The notes: generated from the sequence alone by a model not told the origin. Counted from the stretch's first letter, positions 8,800 through 18,161 are shown. The stretch: 64,000 nucleotides of DNA from UBA1724 sp051884615 (GCA_051884615.1 JBJEVT010000016.1:130671-194670); one strand, 5' to 3'. A program made the numbers and translations.

Positions 8800-11619
8800 A
8801 TGGGCGAATCCTTTGCCGGCTATCGAATCCTGGAACCCTGCGGAAGAGGATTCTTCGGCGAGGTCTTCCTGGCGGAGGACATGCTGGGCCACAAGGTGGC
8901 CCTGAAGCGGCTGATGTCGGCCAAGTCCGTCTTCGGGGAAAAGGAGCTGGAGGCTCTGAAGCGCTACATGCGCCTCCCCCTCCACCACTCCATCTGCCAC
9001 ATCCATCACTGCGGCTGGGAGGGGAACACCCTCTTCTACGTCATGGAGCCCGCCGACAACGCCCTGGGCCCCGACGCCGCCGAATACCGGGCCGACACCC
9101 TGGCCCTCCGCATGAAGCGGGATGGCGCCATGCCCCTGGAGAAGGCCGTGGGCCACTGCCTCCATCTCCTGGACGCCCTGGAGGTGATCCATCAGGCGGG
9201 CCTCACCCACCGGGACGTGAAGCCGGAGAACATTCTGTTTGTCCAGGGCAGGCTGAAACTAGCGGACTTCGGGCTGTTGACGGAGGCCAACCAGACCCTG
9301 TCCGTGGCGGGCACCCCGGGCTACATGCCGCCGGAGTTGCTGGCGGGCACCGCCACCCGGGGAGTGACCTGCGACATCTACGCCGTGGGGAAGATTCTCT
9401 ATGCCGCCGTCACGGGGAACGGGCCCGAGGAATATCCCGCCCTGCCCCCCGGCCTTTCCCGGGAGACCCTGCGCCGCCTCTGCCATCCGGTGCTGCGCCT
9501 GTGCGCCCGGGAGCCGGAGCGGCGTTGCGGCTCCGTGGAGGAGGCCCGGCGGCTTCTGCAGGAGGCCCTGCTTCCCGCCTCCTGGGGCAAGGCCTTTCTG
9601 GCGCGCCTCCGCATGGACCGGGCCTTCCGGAAGCGGGTGGCGCTTCATGCCTTCCTGGCCTTCCTTCTGATGGCCGTCCTGGCCGCGGGGGGAGGCCATG
9701 CCCTCCGGCAATACCGCCGCCAGTGCCAGGCCCTGCTCCAGGAGACCCGTCAGAAGTGCCTCCAGCTGGAGGAGAAGATGGAGAATCTCTCCCTCCAGTT
9801 CGAGAATCCCGGGGATGTCCTCCTGGGAGCGCTGGACGCCTCTCCCGACGCCCCCGTCCTCTCCCTGGAGGAGATTCTGCCGGACGCCCAGGGAGGCAAC
9901 GCCCCCTTGGCGCAGGCCCTGTCCCTCCCCCGGGAGGAGCAGGCCCAGGCCAAACTCTCCCGCACCGCCCTGGCGGGAATCCAGCAGCGGCTGGGCACCC
10001 TCCGGCAGCTCCTCCGGACCTGCGCCAGGAACGCCGCCCCCGTCCTGGACGAGGAGGCCACCTTCGACCAGATCAGCGCCGCCTTCTCCTTCCTGGACTC
10101 CCCCCTGGGCAGATTCCTGCCGGAGCAGGAGCGCCAGAGCCTGCTGGCCAGCGCCCGGCACGGGGCGGAACGCCTCGCCGACTCCTTCTCTCCCCGGCTG
10201 GGCGAGGATTTCCTCCCCACCACCATCAACTGGAAGAAGCGGTGGGTCTTCATCCCCGCCGGCGCCTACTATTCCCCCACGCTGAAGCGCCGGGTGGAGA
10301 TGCCCCGTCCCTTCTGGATTCTCAACGAGGAGCTGAACCACGACGGCTATTACAACATCACGGGGGATCCGCTGAACAAGAACAAGCCTGCGGAGGAATC
10401 CGTCAACAACCTCAGCGGCAACGACATATTGCTCTACTGCAAGCTGTTGATGCAGCGTCTGGCCTCCTTCACGGAATTTCCCGAGGGCTATGCCTTCCGT
10501 CCCCCCACGGAATTGGAGTGGGAATATGTGGCCATGGGAGGATGGCGGAGCAAGGACAACCCCTTCCCGGTGATGAATCTCACCGACGCCTGCGTCGAGG
10601 CCTGCGTCCCCGCCCCGGAGCTTTTGGGGAATGCCCTGGATCTGGGCTGGGATTTCCGGGTGCTGCGGGGGAAGCGCTACCCCGGCGATCCGGACAGTCC
10701 CGTCATGTTCACCCGCCGGGAACTGGCCTACAAGGACACCAAGCTGATTCCGGAGCTGACCTACCGCCCGGTGCTGGCCTGGACCCCGGACGACTTCTTC
10801 TCCCGGGAATGGCTGCGCCATCCCCTGATTCGGACCGCGGAGCTGGATGGCAGAATCTACGCCGGCTACGGCTTCAGTCTGCAGGTGACCCGCCCCGATG
10901 ACCTCATGAACCTGGCCCGGCTGCTGGGAGCCCGGCTGCCCGAGCCCCCCACCTACGAGGCCTGCGTGGCCGCCGTCCAGGCCGTCCACCTCAATGTCAG
11001 CTATCCCAACCTTCTGGGCATCCAATATGTGGACGGGGCGTGGCGCTGGCTTTCCTCCGGGGAAGAAGTGGGGTGGAAGGAGCTGCCGCCCCCGCCCAAG
11101 GAGGAGCCCGCGTTCCTGATGCGCCACCGCAAGGGACTGATTCATCTGGCCCCCAACGGAATGCCCCCCGCCCAACTGCTGGAATGGACCTCCCGGGAAG
11201 CCTTCGACCATCGCCTGGATTTCTGGAAGGACCCCTGGAAACACCTGACCCCCATCACCCTGGGAACCCGCACCTTCGCCATCCTCCCCTTCCGCACCCC
11301 CACCCACGCCGGACGGGCCGTGGCCCGGTTCCTGAACACGAAACTGGCTCTGCCCACGGAAGAGGAACTCCAGGAACTCCTCCAAAAGTATCCCAAGAAC
11401 AAACGACTGGCCCTGGGAGCGTATCTGGAATACAATCGCTGGGTGGACGACCAGAGCACCCCCCTGCCCCCATGGACACTCCCCGTGAAAGAGGCCAGAT
11501 ATCTGGACTCCCTGGGCAGATACTGCGACAGCCTGGTGCTGGAGAACGGCGAACTCCGCGAGGGAAACGTGGTGGATGAACTGCTCCTGGAGCTCCCCCC
11601 CCCCCACAATAATCTATAA
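8800..11619 (+). CDS. membrane Ser/Thr protein kinase with degenerate FGE/SUMF-like C-terminal region
   Basis: A 939-residue Hanks-type kinase. The glycine loop is GRGFFGEV (15-22), the ATP lysine K36 (VALKR), the catalytic loop HRDVKPEN (137-144), the metal-binding DFG is at 156-158, and GTPGYMPPE is at 171-179, so it should be active. One membrane segment spans about 280-298, putting the C-terminal half outside the membrane. A helical linker leads to a region from about residue 478 (RWVFIPAGAY, RPPTELEWEYVAMGG) resembling formylglycine-generating-enzyme/SUMF folds. Two weaker similar modules follow (near ARLLGARLPEPPTYEA and LNTKLALPTEEELQ). I chose ATG 8800 because the kinase fold starts there. 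The stop codon overlaps a 27-bp dyad element, and an 11-C run lies at 11595-11605. Confidence 0.88.
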   Translation: MGESFAGYRILEPCGRGFFGEVFLAEDMLGHKVALKRLMSAKSVFGEKELEALKRYMRLPLHHSICHIHHCGWEGNTLFYVMEPADNALGPDAAEYRADTLALRMKRDGAMPLEKAVGHCLHLLDALEVIHQAGLTHRDVKPENILFVQGRLKLADFGLLTEANQTLSVAGTPGYMPPELLAGTATRGVTCDIYAVGKILYAAVTGNGPEEYPALPPGLSRETLRRLCHPVLRLCAREPERRCGSVEEARRLLQEALLPASWGKAFLARLRMDRAFRKRVALHAFLAFLLMAVLAAGGGHALRQYRRQCQALLQETRQKCLQLEEKMENLSLQFENPGDVLLGALDASPDAPVLSLEEILPDAQGGNAPLAQALSLPREEQAQAKLSRTALAGIQQRLGTLRQLLRTCARNAAPVLDEEATFDQISAAFSFLDSPLGRFLPEQERQSLLASARHGAERLADSFSPRLGEDFLPTTINWKKRWVFIPAGAYYSPTLKRRVEMPRPFWILNEELNHDGYYNITGDPLNKNKPAEESVNNLSGNDILLYCKLLMQRLASFTEFPEGYAFRPPTELEWEYVAMGGWRSKDNPFPVMNLTDACVEACVPAPELLGNALDLGWDFRVLRGKRYPGDPDSPVMFTRRELAYKDTKLIPELTYRPVLAWTPDDFFSREWLRHPLIRTAELDGRIYAGYGFSLQVTRPDDLMNLARLLGARLPEPPTYEACVAAVQAVHLNVSYPNLLGIQYVDGAWRWLSSGEEVGWKELPPPPKEEPAFLMRHRKGLIHLAPNGMPPAQLLEWTSREAFDHRLDFWKDPWKHLTPITLGTRTFAILPFRTPTHAGRAVARFLNTKLALPTEEELQELLQKYPKNKRLALGAYLEYNRWVDDQSTPLPPWTLPVKEARYLDSLGRYCDSLVLENGELREGNVVDELLLELPPPHNNL

Positions 11620-11642
11620 CATCTTCATTTTCAGGTAGTTAT
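11616..11642 (-). repeat. 27-bp dyad element, copy A
   Basis: On the minus strand it begins ATAACTAC and ends GATGTTAT, with inverted arms ATAAC/GTTAT. It matches 23 of 27 bases of a second copy at 50503-50529. It overlaps the kinase stop codon and lies between the converging ends of the kinase gene and rnd. Function is unknown. Confidence 0.75.
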
Positions 11643-11675
11643 AAAGACACACCATCGTTTTGAGGGGGCGACGGG

Positions 11676-12809
11676 TCATCCCTCCAGCTGCCGCAGGGGT
11701 TCCTGGAGGAGTTCCTTTCGCCATCCCCGGCAGATTCTTCCCTCCTGGGGGAGTCCCATGAGTTTTCGGAACGCCCAGGCCTCGGCTTCGCCGCGGGTGC
11801 AGACCAGAGTGGGTTCGATTTGGCGGTGGCGGGCGCATCCCGTGGCGATGCCCCGGACCCGTTCCCCCAGTTTTCGCAGGGCGACTTTTCGTTCCGGGGA
11901 CAAGTAGGGCTGGGATGCGCTTTCCTGGTAGGAGCCCAGACAGGGATTGGCCAGGGCCTCCAGGATCTCCCCCGCCAGGGGTTTCACCCGTTTGCACCAG
12001 CAGGAGGGCATTTGCAGGAGGCGCGAGGCGTCCCCCGGGTTTTCCGTGGCGCACCATTGGAGTTGGTCGTCGGAGAGGAGGCGTCCCCGGGCGCAGTCGG
12101 TTTCCCGGGCCTTTTTCTCCCGCCAGATCGCCAGGCTCACCGCCCGTCGGCGTTCCGGGGCGGAGCGGAGGAAATGCAGGAAGCCCAGGCGGCGCCAGGC
12201 ATCCTCCGGGGGGGGGAGGCGATACCCCTCCTCCCGGCAGAAGGATTCCTCCATCTCCTCCTGGAACCAGGCCAGATTTCCGTTGGCCTTCAGGGCCTCC
12301 TGGTAATCTGCGGCCACCTCGGGCAGGTAGGCCACGTCGTCGCCGGCGTAGCCCAGCTGTTTTTCCGTCAGGGGGCGGAGCATCCAGTCGCTGCGGCTCT
12401 CGGTCTTGGGGAGGCAGACGCCCAGACGGTTTTCCAGCACCGCCTTCAGGCTCTGGCAGGCCCCCTCGCCGCAGAAGCCCGCCGCCACCTGGACATCGAA
12501 GAGGGAGGCGGGCACCACGCCGCAGACCCGATGGAGCAAGGGCATGTCATTGGCGCCGCTGAAAAAGATTTTCTGGCGTTCGGGGTCCGCCAGCAGCCTG
12601 GCCAGGGGAGACCAGTCCCGGATGGCCAGGGGGTCCACCAGGGCCACATTCTCCCGGTCCAGCCCGATCTGCAGCAGGGCCAGAATGGGGAAATAGGTCC
12701 GTGTCCACTCGAACTCCGTGTCCAGGGCCACCGGTTTTCCGGCGGGGAGAGAGGCCACGAACGCCTGGAAGGAGGCGTCATCCGCAATCCAAAGAGGGCT
12801 TCCCTGCAT
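11676..12809 (-). CDS. rnd: ribonuclease D
   Basis: A 3'-5' exoribonuclease of the DEDD family that trims structured RNAs such as tRNA precursors. The N-terminal exonuclease domain shows the DEDD motifs: ALDTEFEW (Exo I), SGANDMPLLHR with the Asp following GAN (Exo II), and YAGDDVAYL (Exo III). The C-terminal half has the HRDC-type helical repeat expected of RNase D. At 377 residues it is the usual length. The ATG at 12809 is preceded on the minus strand by an uninterrupted G9 run (12813-12821) four nucleotides away, which serves as an unusual Shine-Dalgarno. It lies 13 bp after the ABM-domain gene, so the two are probably co-transcribed. Confidence 0.92.
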   Translation of the reverse strand: MQGSPLWIADDASFQAFVASLPAGKPVALDTEFEWTRTYFPILALLQIGLDRENVALVDPLAIRDWSPLARLLADPERQKIFFSGANDMPLLHRVCGVVPASLFDVQVAAGFCGEGACQSLKAVLENRLGVCLPKTESRSDWMLRPLTEKQLGYAGDDVAYLPEVAADYQEALKANGNLAWFQEEMEESFCREEGYRLPPPEDAWRRLGFLHFLRSAPERRRAVSLAIWREKKARETDCARGRLLSDDQLQWCATENPGDASRLLQMPSCWCKRVKPLAGEILEALANPCLGSYQESASQPYLSPERKVALRKLGERVRGIATGCARHRQIEPTLVCTRGEAEAWAFRKLMGLPQEGRICRGWRKELLQEPLRQLEG

Positions 12810-12822
12810 GATCCCCCCCCCT

Positions 12823-13119
12823 TTACGGAATCAGAGGACGCAGCACCAGGCAGGAGGAACCCTCCTCCCTCATTCCCGCAATCCTGCGGCGAAACTCCGC
12901 GATGTTGGGTCCCTGGAGATGGGCCTCCAGATCCTCCCGGCTCTCCCAGGTCTCCACCATGGTCACCGCATTTTCCTGGGCGCCGTCGCAATCCAGGCAG
13001 GGCACATAGCGGAGGCAGCCCTTCTCCTGGCGCACCCGGGGCACCAAATCCTCCAGAATCTTCACATACGCCTCCCAATACTGGGCTTTGACCACGGCGC
13101 GGGCCTGAACATGAACCAT
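12823..13119 (-). CDS. antibiotic biosynthesis monooxygenase (ABM) domain protein, YgiN-like
   Basis: A 98-residue single-domain protein of the ABM dimeric alpha/beta-barrel fold, starting MVHVQARAVVK with the conserved VTMVETWESREDLEAHL segment. Relatives include the quinol monooxygenase YgiN and heme-degrading enzymes; the substrate cannot be read from the sequence. ATG 13119 fits a GGAG 9 nt upstream better than the in-frame GTG at 13128, which is too close to that GGAG. It is the first gene of a likely two-gene unit with rnd. Confidence 0.8.
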   Translation of the reverse strand: MVHVQARAVVKAQYWEAYVKILEDLVPRVRQEKGCLRYVPCLDCDGAQENAVTMVETWESREDLEAHLQGPNIAEFRRRIAGMREEGSSCLVLRPLIP

Positions 13120-13214
13120 GAGAAACACTCCGAAATAGGGAAAAACCAGGGATTTCCCCGGGGCGGGCGACCTTGTTTCCAGAGGGAGGGGCGTCGCCGC
13201 CGGGCACGGGGGAG

Positions 13215-13220
13215 AATATA
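13215..13220 (-). promoter_or_regulatory. putative -10 box (TATATT) for the ABM-rnd unit
   Basis: On the minus strand GTCTATATTCTCC lies about 95 nt upstream of the ATG at 13119, again isolated in GC-rich sequence with no clear -35. A plus-strand TACATT at 13304-13309 is a weaker candidate for the divergent GH2 gene. Confidence 0.35.
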
Positions 13221-13375
13221 GACGAATCCCGCGCTTCCGGCACCGCCGCGCTCCCGGAAGAACGCGCGGGGGCCTTTCGCCTGGCGGGCCAGGGGGAGAA
13301 CACTACATTGGGGCAAAGTCTTCCCGGGGAAACCGGACCAGCAATCAGACGAGCAAGGCAGGAGGAGCCCGAAGC

Positions 13376-15745
13376 ATGGAGAGCCCAGAAACCCGAATCG
13401 ACGAAACCGACGGATACCAGACCAACCGTCCGTGGCGTCCTCGGATGGATTTATGCGCACATCCCTGGCGGATGTATCATTTTCTGGAGGGGTCCCTTCC
13501 CGTGGAGGCGCCCCCGGATTTGGCGCGGTGCGGCCTGTCGGGCGTGCCGGCCAAGGTGCCCGGGAACGTGGAGCTGGATCTCATGGCCGCCGGAGAACTC
13601 CAGGACCCCCTGGTGGGACTCCATAGCCTGGCCCTGCGGCCCTACGAATCCCACCAGTTCTGGTACGAGACCCATTTCCCCACCCCCGATTTCCGCGACC
13701 CGGAACTGGTCTTCGAGGGCCTGGATTGCTTCGCGGAAATCTGGCTGAACGGGAAACGTGTGGGCGCCTCGGACAATGCGCTGGTGGAGCACCGGTTCGC
13801 CATCCGGGAGGCCCTGGCCCCCGCGGGACAGGAAAACCATCTCTTTGTGCGCCTGAAGTCCCCCGTGAACCAGGCGCGCCGGCTACGGGGGGAGGCGTGG
13901 AACCGGGGCGGGGACCGGGTGCTGGTGCGAAAGCCGGCCCACTGCTATGGATGGGACATCATGCCCCGCATCCTCTCCGCGGGAATCTGGCGCCCGGTCT
14001 ACCTCGAGGAACGCCCGGAGCACGAAATCCAGGATCTGCATTGGCAGACGCCCCGCTGCAGCGAGGAAGAGGCCGCCGTGGATGTCTGGCTCCACGTCAA
14101 GACCAGCGAAAAGACCCTGGAGGGAATGTCCCTGCAGGTGACGGGGCGTTGCGGAGACCACACATTCTCGGCCACCCAGGCGCTGTGGGACTTCAATCCC
14201 AATTTCCAGTTCCGGGTGGAGCGTCCCCGTCTGTGGTGGCCCCGGGGATACGGGGAGGCGAACCTGTATGAGGTGACCTTCGCCTTGCGGAAGGACGGCA
14301 AGACGCTGTGCCAGCGGCAGGAGACCCTGGGATTCCGGACCGTCCAGGTGGAACGGCGCATCCGGGGCGCCGACGGAACCCCCGCCCAGTTCCAGCTGGT
14401 GGTGAACGGCGTGCCCGTCATGGCCAAGGGCTCCAACTGGGTGCCCGCCGACGCCCTCCACTCCCGGGACGCCCGGCGCATCCCCCGCATCCTGGCCCTC
14501 TTCCGGGAAATGGGATGCAACATCGTGCGCTGCTGGGGAGGGAATGTCTACGAACCCCACGCCTTCTTCCACCTGTGCGACCAATACGGCATCATGGTGT
14601 GGCAGGACTTCGGCATGGCCTGCGCCTCCTATCCCCAGGACGAGGAGTTCCTGGCCCGCTTCCGGCAGGAGGCGGAAAGCGTCGTCCGGGAATACCGGCG
14701 CCATCCCTCCCTCATCCTGTGGGCGGGAGACAACGAGAACGACGAGGGATACCGCAACTGGTGGAGTCCGCGCACCGATCCCGCCAAGAACCGCCTGACC
14801 CGGGAAGTGCTCCCCCAGGTGATCGACCGCCTGGACCCCCTGCGCCCCTATCTCCCCAGCTCCCCCTATTTCTCCCCGGACATGCTGGCGGCCGGCCAGG
14901 AGCTCTGCGACGGCCCGGAACAGCATCTGTGGGGACCCCGGGGATACTACAAGGCCCCCTTCTACGCCCAGAACCAGGCCTGCTTCGCCTCCGAAATCGG
15001 CTACCACGGATGCCCCGCCGCCCGCTCCATCCGGAAATTCATCTCCCCCCACCGGGTCTGGCCCTGCACGGACAACCCGGAATGGGAGCTGCACTCCACC
15101 GACGCCACCCTCTCCTGCCCCCCGGAAAACAGCCGGATTCTCCTCATGCGCCGTCAAATCCAGGCCCTGTTCGGGACGGTGCCGGAGGCGCTGGAGGACT
15201 TCGTGCTGGCCTCCCAGGCCGTCCAGGCGGAGGCGCTCAAGTTCTTCGTGGAGCTCTTCCGGGGAGGGCGTCCCCGGCGCACCGGCATCATCTGGTGGAA
15301 CATGATGGACGGATGGCCCCAGATGTCGGACGCCATCGTGGACTACTACTTCACGCCGAAGCTGGCCTACCACATCCTGCGGCGCATCCACCAGGAAGTG
15401 TGCGTCATCCTCGGGGAGCCCGACGAGAACCACCGGTCGCCCGTCATCCTGTGCAACGATTCCCGGGAGACCCGCACGGTGGAATTCCGCATCCGGCGGG
15501 GCCTGGCCCGGCAAGTGGTGATGGAGAAGACCGTGGAACTGCCGCCCAACCAGAACACCAGCGCCGGATTCCTGGACGCCAATCCGGAGGAACAGGATCT
15601 CTTCCTCATGGACTGGACCGTGGACGGCGCCACCCCCGGGGCGAACCACTATCTGCTGGGACGCCCCCCCTTCTCCCTGGCACGGTACCGGGAATGGCTC
15701 TCCCTCATCATCCAGGCCCAACCCTTCTCCTGGGACTGGCGATAG
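13376..15745 (+). CDS. GH2 family glycosidase, beta-mannosidase-like
   Basis: A 789-residue glycoside hydrolase of family 2 with the N-terminal jelly-roll (QFWYETHFPTPDF, GLDCFAEIWLNGKRVG), the immunoglobulin-like linker and the TIM barrel. The barrel signature KGSNWVPADAL, the NIVRCWGGNVYE segment and the acid/base region WAGDNENDEG are the beta-mannosidase version; the nucleophile region is probably ASEIGYHGCP. It has no signal peptide, so it should be cytoplasmic and act on imported mannosides. It stands alone on the plus strand, 13 bp before the converging HTH gene. The ATG is not confirmed by a strong ribosome site, and a start at an internal ATG cannot be excluded. Confidence 0.88.
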   Translation: MESPETRIDETDGYQTNRPWRPRMDLCAHPWRMYHFLEGSLPVEAPPDLARCGLSGVPAKVPGNVELDLMAAGELQDPLVGLHSLALRPYESHQFWYETHFPTPDFRDPELVFEGLDCFAEIWLNGKRVGASDNALVEHRFAIREALAPAGQENHLFVRLKSPVNQARRLRGEAWNRGGDRVLVRKPAHCYGWDIMPRILSAGIWRPVYLEERPEHEIQDLHWQTPRCSEEEAAVDVWLHVKTSEKTLEGMSLQVTGRCGDHTFSATQALWDFNPNFQFRVERPRLWWPRGYGEANLYEVTFALRKDGKTLCQRQETLGFRTVQVERRIRGADGTPAQFQLVVNGVPVMAKGSNWVPADALHSRDARRIPRILALFREMGCNIVRCWGGNVYEPHAFFHLCDQYGIMVWQDFGMACASYPQDEEFLARFRQEAESVVREYRRHPSLILWAGDNENDEGYRNWWSPRTDPAKNRLTREVLPQVIDRLDPLRPYLPSSPYFSPDMLAAGQELCDGPEQHLWGPRGYYKAPFYAQNQACFASEIGYHGCPAARSIRKFISPHRVWPCTDNPEWELHSTDATLSCPPENSRILLMRRQIQALFGTVPEALEDFVLASQAVQAEALKFFVELFRGGRPRRTGIIWWNMMDGWPQMSDAIVDYYFTPKLAYHILRRIHQEVCVILGEPDENHRSPVILCNDSRETRTVEFRIRRGLARQVVMEKTVELPPNQNTSAGFLDANPEEQDLFLMDWTVDGATPGANHYLLGRPPFSLARYREWLSLIIQAQPFSWDWR

Positions 15746-15758
15746 AGACCCCGCCCCC

Positions 15759-16214
15759 CTATCCCAGGCTCTCCTTCAGAAGCTGGGACAGGACCTGACG
15801 GACGGCGCGCTGCGCCTCCTCCACCAGAAGACGACGCCCCTGGGGACATTCCCCCAGGAGCCGATACCCGTTGGCGAAACGCTGCACGCAGGCCACCGCC
15901 TCCCGGGGCACGGGACGCAGATAGGCCCCCATGCCGGGACGGTTCCGGTCCTCCCGGAGGGCCTGATCGTAGTCTCCCCGGAGAAAATCCTGGACCAGGC
16001 GGCGATGCCGCTGCTGGCACACCCGGCTCTTCCCCAGCTCCCACTTCCGCACCGTGGCCCAGGAGACCCCCAGGAAGCGCCCCAGGGAGGCGTAGGTCAG
16101 CCCCAACCCCAGGCGCTTTTCCGTCAACCGCCTTCGCAACGCCGGGGAAAACCACCACCCCGCCGGGGTCTCCGGCGATTTTTCCTGCGTGTCCTGCCAC
16201 TTCTGCTCTTCCAT
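15759..16214 (-). CDS. helix-turn-helix (XRE-like) DNA-binding protein
   Basis: A 151-residue protein with one HTH of the XRE/Cro type (RLGLGLTYASLGRFLGVS, then ATVRKWELGK). The rest is Arg- and Gln-rich with no known domain. The frame is open to 16304, but a TATAGT -10 box on this strand at 16307-16312 would put transcription start near 16300, and a strong AGGAGG stands 5 nt before the ATG at 16214. I therefore use 16214. It faces the GH2 gene tail to tail and is divergent from the beta-CASP gene, so either could be a target, but no operator is recognisable. Confidence 0.75.
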   Translation of the reverse strand: MEEQKWQDTQEKSPETPAGWWFSPALRRRLTEKRLGLGLTYASLGRFLGVSWATVRKWELGKSRVCQQRHRRLVQDFLRGDYDQALREDRNRPGMGAYLRPVPREAVACVQRFANGYRLLGECPQGRRLLVEEAQRAVRQVLSQLLKESLG

Positions 16215-16766
16215 GGGCTCCTCCTGGGTTTCGGGTTCCGCTGCCACGGGCGGCCTTCGGGCGTAAAAGGAAGATTCGCCCCGCCGCCGTCTCTTTCTGC
16301 CCAAAGACTATACCCCGCGGGGGATTCTCCCCGGGACAACGGGCCGCAAACGCCTGAAAGTCACCGGGACGCCCAGCCATGGAATGATTTTGCCAGGCCA
16401 GGACGCGGGACCAGGGAACCCCGTCGAAAGCCCGGAGGGCGGCCTGCCTTCCCACGCGGAACAATGACCTCTAAATCCGCAAAAGCGTTCAGCGAAGGAG
16501 GGCGAAGATCCCGGCGTGTCTCCCCTGGAACGCCCGGAGGAGGAGATGGTTGTTCCTTTCCTTGGCTTCTGTTCGTCTTCCCCCCGCTCCCTCTTCCGGC
16601 ATCCAGGCCAAGCCCAGGCTCTGGAGGGATTATATTCTGTGAAGCGCGTCAACCGCCCCGGAAGACCCCTTTTGCCCAGGGGATTCCGGACAACCAGAAT
16701 ATCGCCGGGAGGGGCGCACCCAGGACGGGCCGTTTTTCCCGGCTCACCGCAGACAGGAGGTACGAC
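16215..16766. promoter_or_regulatory. 552-bp divergent intergenic region
   Basis: No supported gene lies here. The minus strand has TATAGT at 16307-16312 for the HTH gene. The plus strand has TATATT at 16631-16636, about 130 nt before the beta-CASP gene, with no obvious -35. A good AGGAGG site precedes the ATG at 16767. I see no repeat or RNA structure I can name. Confidence 0.5.
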
Positions 16767-18161
16767 ATGGACATCAGACTGGGATTTCACGGCGCAGCCG
16801 GAAACGTGACCGGTTCCTGCTATCTTTTGGAAGCCAATGGGATGCACATTCTGGTGGACTGCGGGCTCTACCAGGAGCACGACTTGAAGGGGAGGAACTG
16901 GGAGAACTTCCCCCTCGCCCCCGAAAAGGTGGACGCCGTCATTCTCACCCACGCCCACCTGGACCACTGCGGAAGACTCCCACGCCTGGTGCGGGACGGC
17001 TTCCAGGGGCCCATCTACGCCACCAGCGCCACCGCGGAAATCGCCCGCATCGTCATGGAGGACTGCGGGAAGATCAACGAGGAAGACGCGGAGTTCAAGC
17101 GGATGCGCCACGAGCGGGAGGGGCGCAAGGGTCCCTACCAGGAAGAGCCCCTCTACACCGCGGAGGACGCCCAGGAGGTGGCCAAATACTTTGTCCCGGT
17201 GGCCTATGACACCCCCCTGGAGATCGGGGACGGGATCGCGGTGGAGTTCATCCAGGTGGGCCACATTCTGGGGGCGGCCTGCTGCCGGGTCACGGTCACC
17301 CGGGGCGGGGAGAGCCGCCGCATCCTCTTCTCGGGGGACGTGGGGCGGTGGGACATGCCCATTCTCCAGGATCCGGAGAAGGTGGGGCCGGCGGACTACC
17401 TGCTGGTGGAATCCACCTATGGCAACCGGACCCACGGGGAGACCCGGAACATTCCCGGGGAGCTGGAGCGCATCATCAACTCCACCGCCGAGCGGGGAGG
17501 CAACCTCGTCATTCCCTCCTTCGCCGTGGAACGCACCCAGGAACTCCTCTACTTCCTGGCCCATCTCAACGCCGAACGCCGCATCCCCAATCTCCGGATC
17601 TTCGTGGACAGCCCCATGGCCAGCCGGGTCAACACCGTCTTCGTCCGGCATCCCTACCTCTTCGACTCCGAGACCATCCAGCTGGCCCGGGTGCTGAAGG
17701 TCTCCAACGTGAGCATCGTGCGAAGCTCCCAGGAATCCAAGGCCCTGAACCACATCCGGGGCTCGGTCATCATCATCTCCGGCTCCGGAATGTGCACCGG
17801 CGGCCGCATCAAGCACCACCTCTGCCACAACATCGAACGTCCCGAATCCACCATCCTCTTCGTGGGATACCAGGCCGCCAACACCCTGGGACGCCAGATC
17901 CTGGACGGCAAACCCCAGGTCCGCATCCTGGGAGAGACCTACGATGTCCAGGCCAACATCGAGCGCATCTCCGGCTTCTCCGCCCATGCGGACCGGGAGG
18001 AGCTGCTTCGGTGGATGGGCACCCTCTCCACCAAGCCCCGGAAAGTCTTCGTCACCCATGGCGAGCCGGACGCCGCCCAGGCGCTCCAGAAGAAGATCGC
18101 CGAGGAGAAGGGATGGGATGCCCAGGTGGCCCAATACAAGCAGACCGTGACCCTGGATTGA
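16767..18161 (+). CDS. metallo-beta-lactamase/beta-CASP RNA-processing family protein
   Basis: A 464-residue protein of the CPSF73-like MBL-fold nuclease group. The zinc motif HAHLDH is at residues 62-67, with the further motifs SGDVG, a YGNRTH segment and the beta-CASP signature ISGSGMCTGGR. The C-terminal RNA-specificity region has GFSAHADREELL and VFVTHGEPDAA. Such proteins act as RNA endo- or exonucleases on mRNA. ATG 16767 follows AGGAGG with 6 nt spacing, a clear choice over the much longer open frame upstream. It is followed 64 bp later by a large membrane protein of unknown function, and a functional link is not shown. Confidence 0.9.
   Translation: MDIRLGFHGAAGNVTGSCYLLEANGMHILVDCGLYQEHDLKGRNWENFPLAPEKVDAVILTHAHLDHCGRLPRLVRDGFQGPIYATSATAEIARIVMEDCGKINEEDAEFKRMRHEREGRKGPYQEEPLYTAEDAQEVAKYFVPVAYDTPLEIGDGIAVEFIQVGHILGAACCRVTVTRGGESRRILFSGDVGRWDMPILQDPEKVGPADYLLVESTYGNRTHGETRNIPGELERIINSTAERGGNLVIPSFAVERTQELLYFLAHLNAERRIPNLRIFVDSPMASRVNTVFVRHPYLFDSETIQLARVLKVSNVSIVRSSQESKALNHIRGSVIIISGSGMCTGGRIKHHLCHNIERPESTILFVGYQAANTLGRQILDGKPQVRILGETYDVQANIERISGFSAHADREELLRWMGTLSTKPRKVFVTHGEPDAAQALQKKIAEEKGWDAQVAQYKQTVTLD

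Noticed and set aside
16215..16304. N-terminal extension of the HTH protein to an ATG at 16304
   Set aside because: A -10 box at 16307-16312 leaves no room for a leader, and AGGAGG precedes the ATG at 16214.
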